Shown: positions 61,754 to 64,000 of the stretch, piece after piece | How the letters are laid out: every line of letters begins with the position of its first letter | How positions within the stretch are numbered: position 1 is the first letter of the stretch | Origin: Scandinavium vulneris_A | Lineage (GTDB): Bacteria; Pseudomonadota; Gammaproteobacteria; Enterobacterales; Enterobacteriaceae | DNA: 64,000 bases | Assembly: GCA_046518185.1 (NCBI GenBank) | Contig: JBKGRZ010000001.1 | Span: 310,001-374,000 of the forward strand | Reading direction: 5' to 3' | The notes under the pieces: generated by a model | What the model saw: the letters and a program-made list of their open reading frames with translations, nothing else | What the model was told of the DNA's origin: nothing | The model's database searches: none | Made by a program: the position numbers and the translations under genes

Positions 61754-62814
61754 CGTTCCCCCTCCAGTCCTATCATTTTACGCACTGCGGCGGTGTCGCT
61801 GTCGTGCTGGGCAAAATCGTCAAAAGCATAGTCAGCAACGGGAATGATGTGGTCTGCGATAAACGTCGCCCCTTCGCGTGCGCCCGCTTCGCCCGATTTC
61901 AGACAGCACTCCCACTCAAGCGTCGCCCACCCCTCGTAGTCGTACTGCGCCAGCCTGCTGAAAATGCCTTTAAAATCGACCTGTCCATCGCCCAGCGAAC
62001 GGAAACGCCCTGGACGTTCAACCCACGGCTGGAATCCTGCATATACGCCGCTGCGGGCAGAGCGTTGAAACTCCGCATCTTTTACATGGAAGGCCTTAAT
62101 ACGGGAGTGATAAAGATCGATAAAGCCGAGGTAGTCCATGTGCTGCAGCAGCATGTGGCTTGGGTCAAAAAGAATATTGCAACGCGGATGGTTATCAACG
62201 AGTTTCAGAAAACGCTCGAACGTGACGCCATCATGCAAATCTTCGCCGGGATGCAGCTCATAACAAACGTCGATGCCAGCCTCGTCAAAAACATCCAGCA
62301 CGGGCCGCCAGCGGTTTGCCAGCTCTTTAAAGGCCTCATCGATAAGTACGGCATTGCGCGGTGGCCACGGATAGAAATAAGGCCAGGCCAGCGCGCCGGA
62401 GAACGTGGCGTGGGCCTTCAGGCCCAGGTTTTGCGAAGCCCGCGCCGCCTGCTTTAGGCTTTCAACGCCCCACTGCTGGCGGGCCTTAGCATCGTGCGCC
62501 AGCTGCGGCGGGGCAAAACCAGCAAACGCGGCGTCGTAAGCCGGATGCACGGCAATCAGTTGCCCCTGCAAATGCGTTGAAAGCTCGCTGATTTGCAGAC
62601 CGACGTTAGCCAGCGTGCCGCTGATTTCCGCGCAGTAGTCTTTGCTTTCTGCGGCTTTGGACAAATCGAAAATATGCGGCAGATGCGTCGGGATCTGCAC
62701 CGCTTTGTAGCCCAGTCCAGCAGCCCAGGCCGCCAGGGTTTCCAGCGAGTTAAACGGCGGTCTGTCACCGATAAACTGGGAAAGGAAAATGGATGGCCCT
62801 TTTAGCGTTTTCAT
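61750..62814 (-). CDS. Sugar phosphate isomerase/epimerase (TIM barrel, IolE/xylose isomerase type)
   Basis: The 354-residue protein shows the AP-endonuclease-2/IolE fold: DVCYELHPGEDLHDGVTFERFLKLV (about 207-231, metal-binding Glu/His), NILFDPSHMLLQHMDY and TLEWECCLKSGEAGA. These enzymes move a keto group or epimerise sugars and inososes. It is coupled on both sides (TAATG and ATGA overlaps), so it acts in the same pathway as the two dehydrogenases. Confidence 0.87.
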   Translation of the reverse strand: MKTLKGPSIFLSQFIGDRPPFNSLETLAAWAAGLGYKAVQIPTHLPHIFDLSKAAESKDYCAEISGTLANVGLQISELSTHLQGQLIAVHPAYDAAFAGFAPPQLAHDAKARQQWGVESLKQAARASQNLGLKAHATFSGALAWPYFYPWPPRNAVLIDEAFKELANRWRPVLDVFDEAGIDVCYELHPGEDLHDGVTFERFLKLVDNHPRCNILFDPSHMLLQHMDYLGFIDLYHSRIKAFHVKDAEFQRSARSGVYAGFQPWVERPGRFRSLGDGQVDFKGIFSRLAQYDYEGWATLEWECCLKSGEAGAREGATFIADHIIPVADYAFDDFAQHDSDTAAVRKMIGLEGER

Positions 62815-63902
62815 TACGAAACCTCCTGAATGTTCACCATGCGCTGCTCGCGTGCCGCGAGGTCAGCCGCCAGCACCACCGCCAGGCTCTCAATGGCCTG
62901 CTGCTGGTGCTGCGTTAAATCGTTATCGTCAAGAATTGCACGGGCAAAGAACTGTTGTTCCATCCGGCAGAGTTCAAAGTGGTCGGGTTCGCTGGTAGCG
63001 CTTATCCATTCATCCATTCGGGCAAACACGCCGTCGGCGTTTAACCGGGAGTGATGCAGACGCAGGGACTCCGTGCGGGTATGCGCTTCAACGTTTGCGG
63101 ACTGCCCTTCACCGCCCGCCTCACGGGCAACAATGGAGGCGGAACCCTCCGGGCCGATAACGTCCTTAATAAAGAACGCCGTCTGGCTCATCATCGGCCC
63201 CCAGCCCGCCTCGTACCAGCCTACCGACCCATCGGTAAAGCGCACCTGGAGCTGGCCGTAATTAAACTGTTTTTCCGGGATTTCATCGCTTAACCGCACG
63301 CCGATAGCGCTGACCGACAGCGGGCTGGCCTGGGTCATCTGGCACATCACGTCCAGATAGTGCACGCCGCAGTCCACAATCGGCGACAACGACTGCATCA
63401 GCATTTTGTGGGTGTGCCAGGCGGCCCCGGCACTCTGCTGGTTGAGGTTCATACGCATCACCAGCGGTTTACCGAGGGTATGTGCCAGCTCGATAAACTG
63501 CTGCCAGATCGGGTGATGACGAAGAATGTAGCCAACGACGAGTTTTTTACCCGCCAGCTGGGCCGTTGCCACTACGCGTTTCGCACCGGAAACGGTGGTG
63601 GCAATGGGTTTCTCGATAAAGACATGACAACCGGCGGCCAGGGCCGTCAGCGCCAGCGCTTCATGGGTGTCCGGCCAGGTAGCGATACAAACCGCATCCG
63701 CTTGGGTCTGTTTAATCGCCTCCTGCATATCAGTGAACAGCAGGAGATCGGCCCCCAGTTGCCGCTGAAGACGATTTTTGGAGTCTCCACGGGCGACCAG
63801 CCCGCAGAGCGTAAATTCCGGAAGCGCTTGATAGGCCAGAGCGTGGGCTGCGCCCATATTGCCGCAGCCCACTACCAGCACCCGGAGTGCTCTATCTGCC
63901 AT
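62814..63902 (-). CDS. Gfo/Idh/MocA family oxidoreductase (copy 2)
   Basis: The start is the ATG at 63900-63902 with GAAGG 8 nt upstream; a GTG at 63911 overlaps the transporter end further. The 362-residue product has RVLVVGCGNMGAAHALAY (nucleotide-binding) and CHVFIEKPIATTVSGAKRVV (catalytic Lys block). It is not closely similar to copy 1, so the two likely act on successive intermediates. Confidence 0.88.
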   Translation of the reverse strand: MADRALRVLVVGCGNMGAAHALAYQALPEFTLCGLVARGDSKNRLQRQLGADLLLFTDMQEAIKQTQADAVCIATWPDTHEALALTALAAGCHVFIEKPIATTVSGAKRVVATAQLAGKKLVVGYILRHHPIWQQFIELAHTLGKPLVMRMNLNQQSAGAAWHTHKMLMQSLSPIVDCGVHYLDVMCQMTQASPLSVSAIGVRLSDEIPEKQFNYGQLQVRFTDGSVGWYEAGWGPMMSQTAFFIKDVIGPEGSASIVAREAGGEGQSANVEAHTRTESLRLHHSRLNADGVFARMDEWISATSEPDHFELCRMEQQFFARAILDDNDLTQHQQQAIESLAVVLAADLAAREQRMVNIQEVS

Positions 63903-64000
63903 TATCCGCACCTTCTTTGTAATGGAAGGTGAAGAAGAAGATCGCGGCGATAACGACCGCGGCGATTGCTGGCATCCACCAGAAGTGCTGCCACTGAACC
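63892..64000 (-). CDS. C-terminal end of an inner-membrane transporter (5' part outside window)
   Basis: The last 35 residues, ending FFFTFHYKEGADNGR, include a terminal hydrophobic helix and a polar tail, as in MFS sugar/nucleoside symporters. Its stop overlaps the next start, so it heads the operon. The family cannot be settled from this fragment. Confidence 0.6.
   Translation of the reverse strand, partial: VQWQHFWWMPAIAAVVIAAIFFFTFHYKEGADNGR

Overview
The window looks like chromosomal DNA of an enterobacterium close to Enterobacter, Lelliottia or Leclercia; the species cannot be fixed from the sequence alone. Positions 1-19900 follow the terminus-side gene order of Escherichia coli: ydeE, eamA, marBAR, marC, sotB, ptrR, sad, glsB, a diguanylate cyclase, uxaB, yneE and tam. 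The strongest structural landmark is a chromosome dimer resolution site (dif) at 54931-54958 that matches the E. coli dif as I remember it. FtsK-orienting GGGNAGGG octamers lie on the + strand to its left and on the - strand to its right. The window therefore crosses the replication terminus, and the last 20 kb or so is a dense accessory zone around dif. Product names come from recognised motifs and remembered family sequences; no database search was run.

Layout. 1-4.3 kb: ydeE, eamA and the mar locus (repressor, activator, operator, promoter, marbox). 4.3-9.3 kb: a LysR gene facing a carboxymuconolactone decarboxylase-like/tautomerase pair, sotB, a decayed gene remnant and two tandem PhzF-family genes. 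9.3-19.9 kb: ptrR/sad, glsB, a diguanylate cyclase, a GNAT acetyltransferase, uxaB with a palindromic operator, a Fic-HTH gene bracketed by repeated operator-like dyads, yneE, a 37-residue membrane peptide gene and tam. 20-27 kb: an AT-rich orphan, an amino-acid dehydrogenase, a TetR gene, an aminotransferase, a holin-like gene facing an MltF-type lytic transglycosylase, and a small unknown gene. 27-27.7 kb is AT-rich and has no gene. 27.7-32.9 kb: a five-gene membrane/efflux operon (AI-2E permease, outer-membrane factor, HlyD adaptor, DUF2955/FUSC-type permease, K+ channel-like protein). 33-37.1 kb: a kinase, regulator, DUF2861 and GH5 operon resembling the Vibrio Vxr cell-wall-stress system.

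37.1-51.7 kb: two unorthodox BvgAS/EvgAS-type phosphorelays bracket a chaperone-usher fimbrial operon that carries two tandem tip adhesins. 51.8-54.7 kb: ars genes (arsR, arsB, arsC facing arsH). 54.9-55.1 kb: dif and a large hairpin. 55.1-60.2 kb: a second chaperone-usher operon on the - strand. 60.6-64 kb: a translationally coupled sugar or polyol operon (two Gfo/Idh/MocA dehydrogenases, a TIM-barrel isomerase and the end of a transporter).

The most notable arrangements are the fimbrial operon between two Bvg-like relays, the Fic gene with symmetric flanking dyads, the Vxr-like operon with a GH5 enzyme, and accessory loci packed on both sides of dif.
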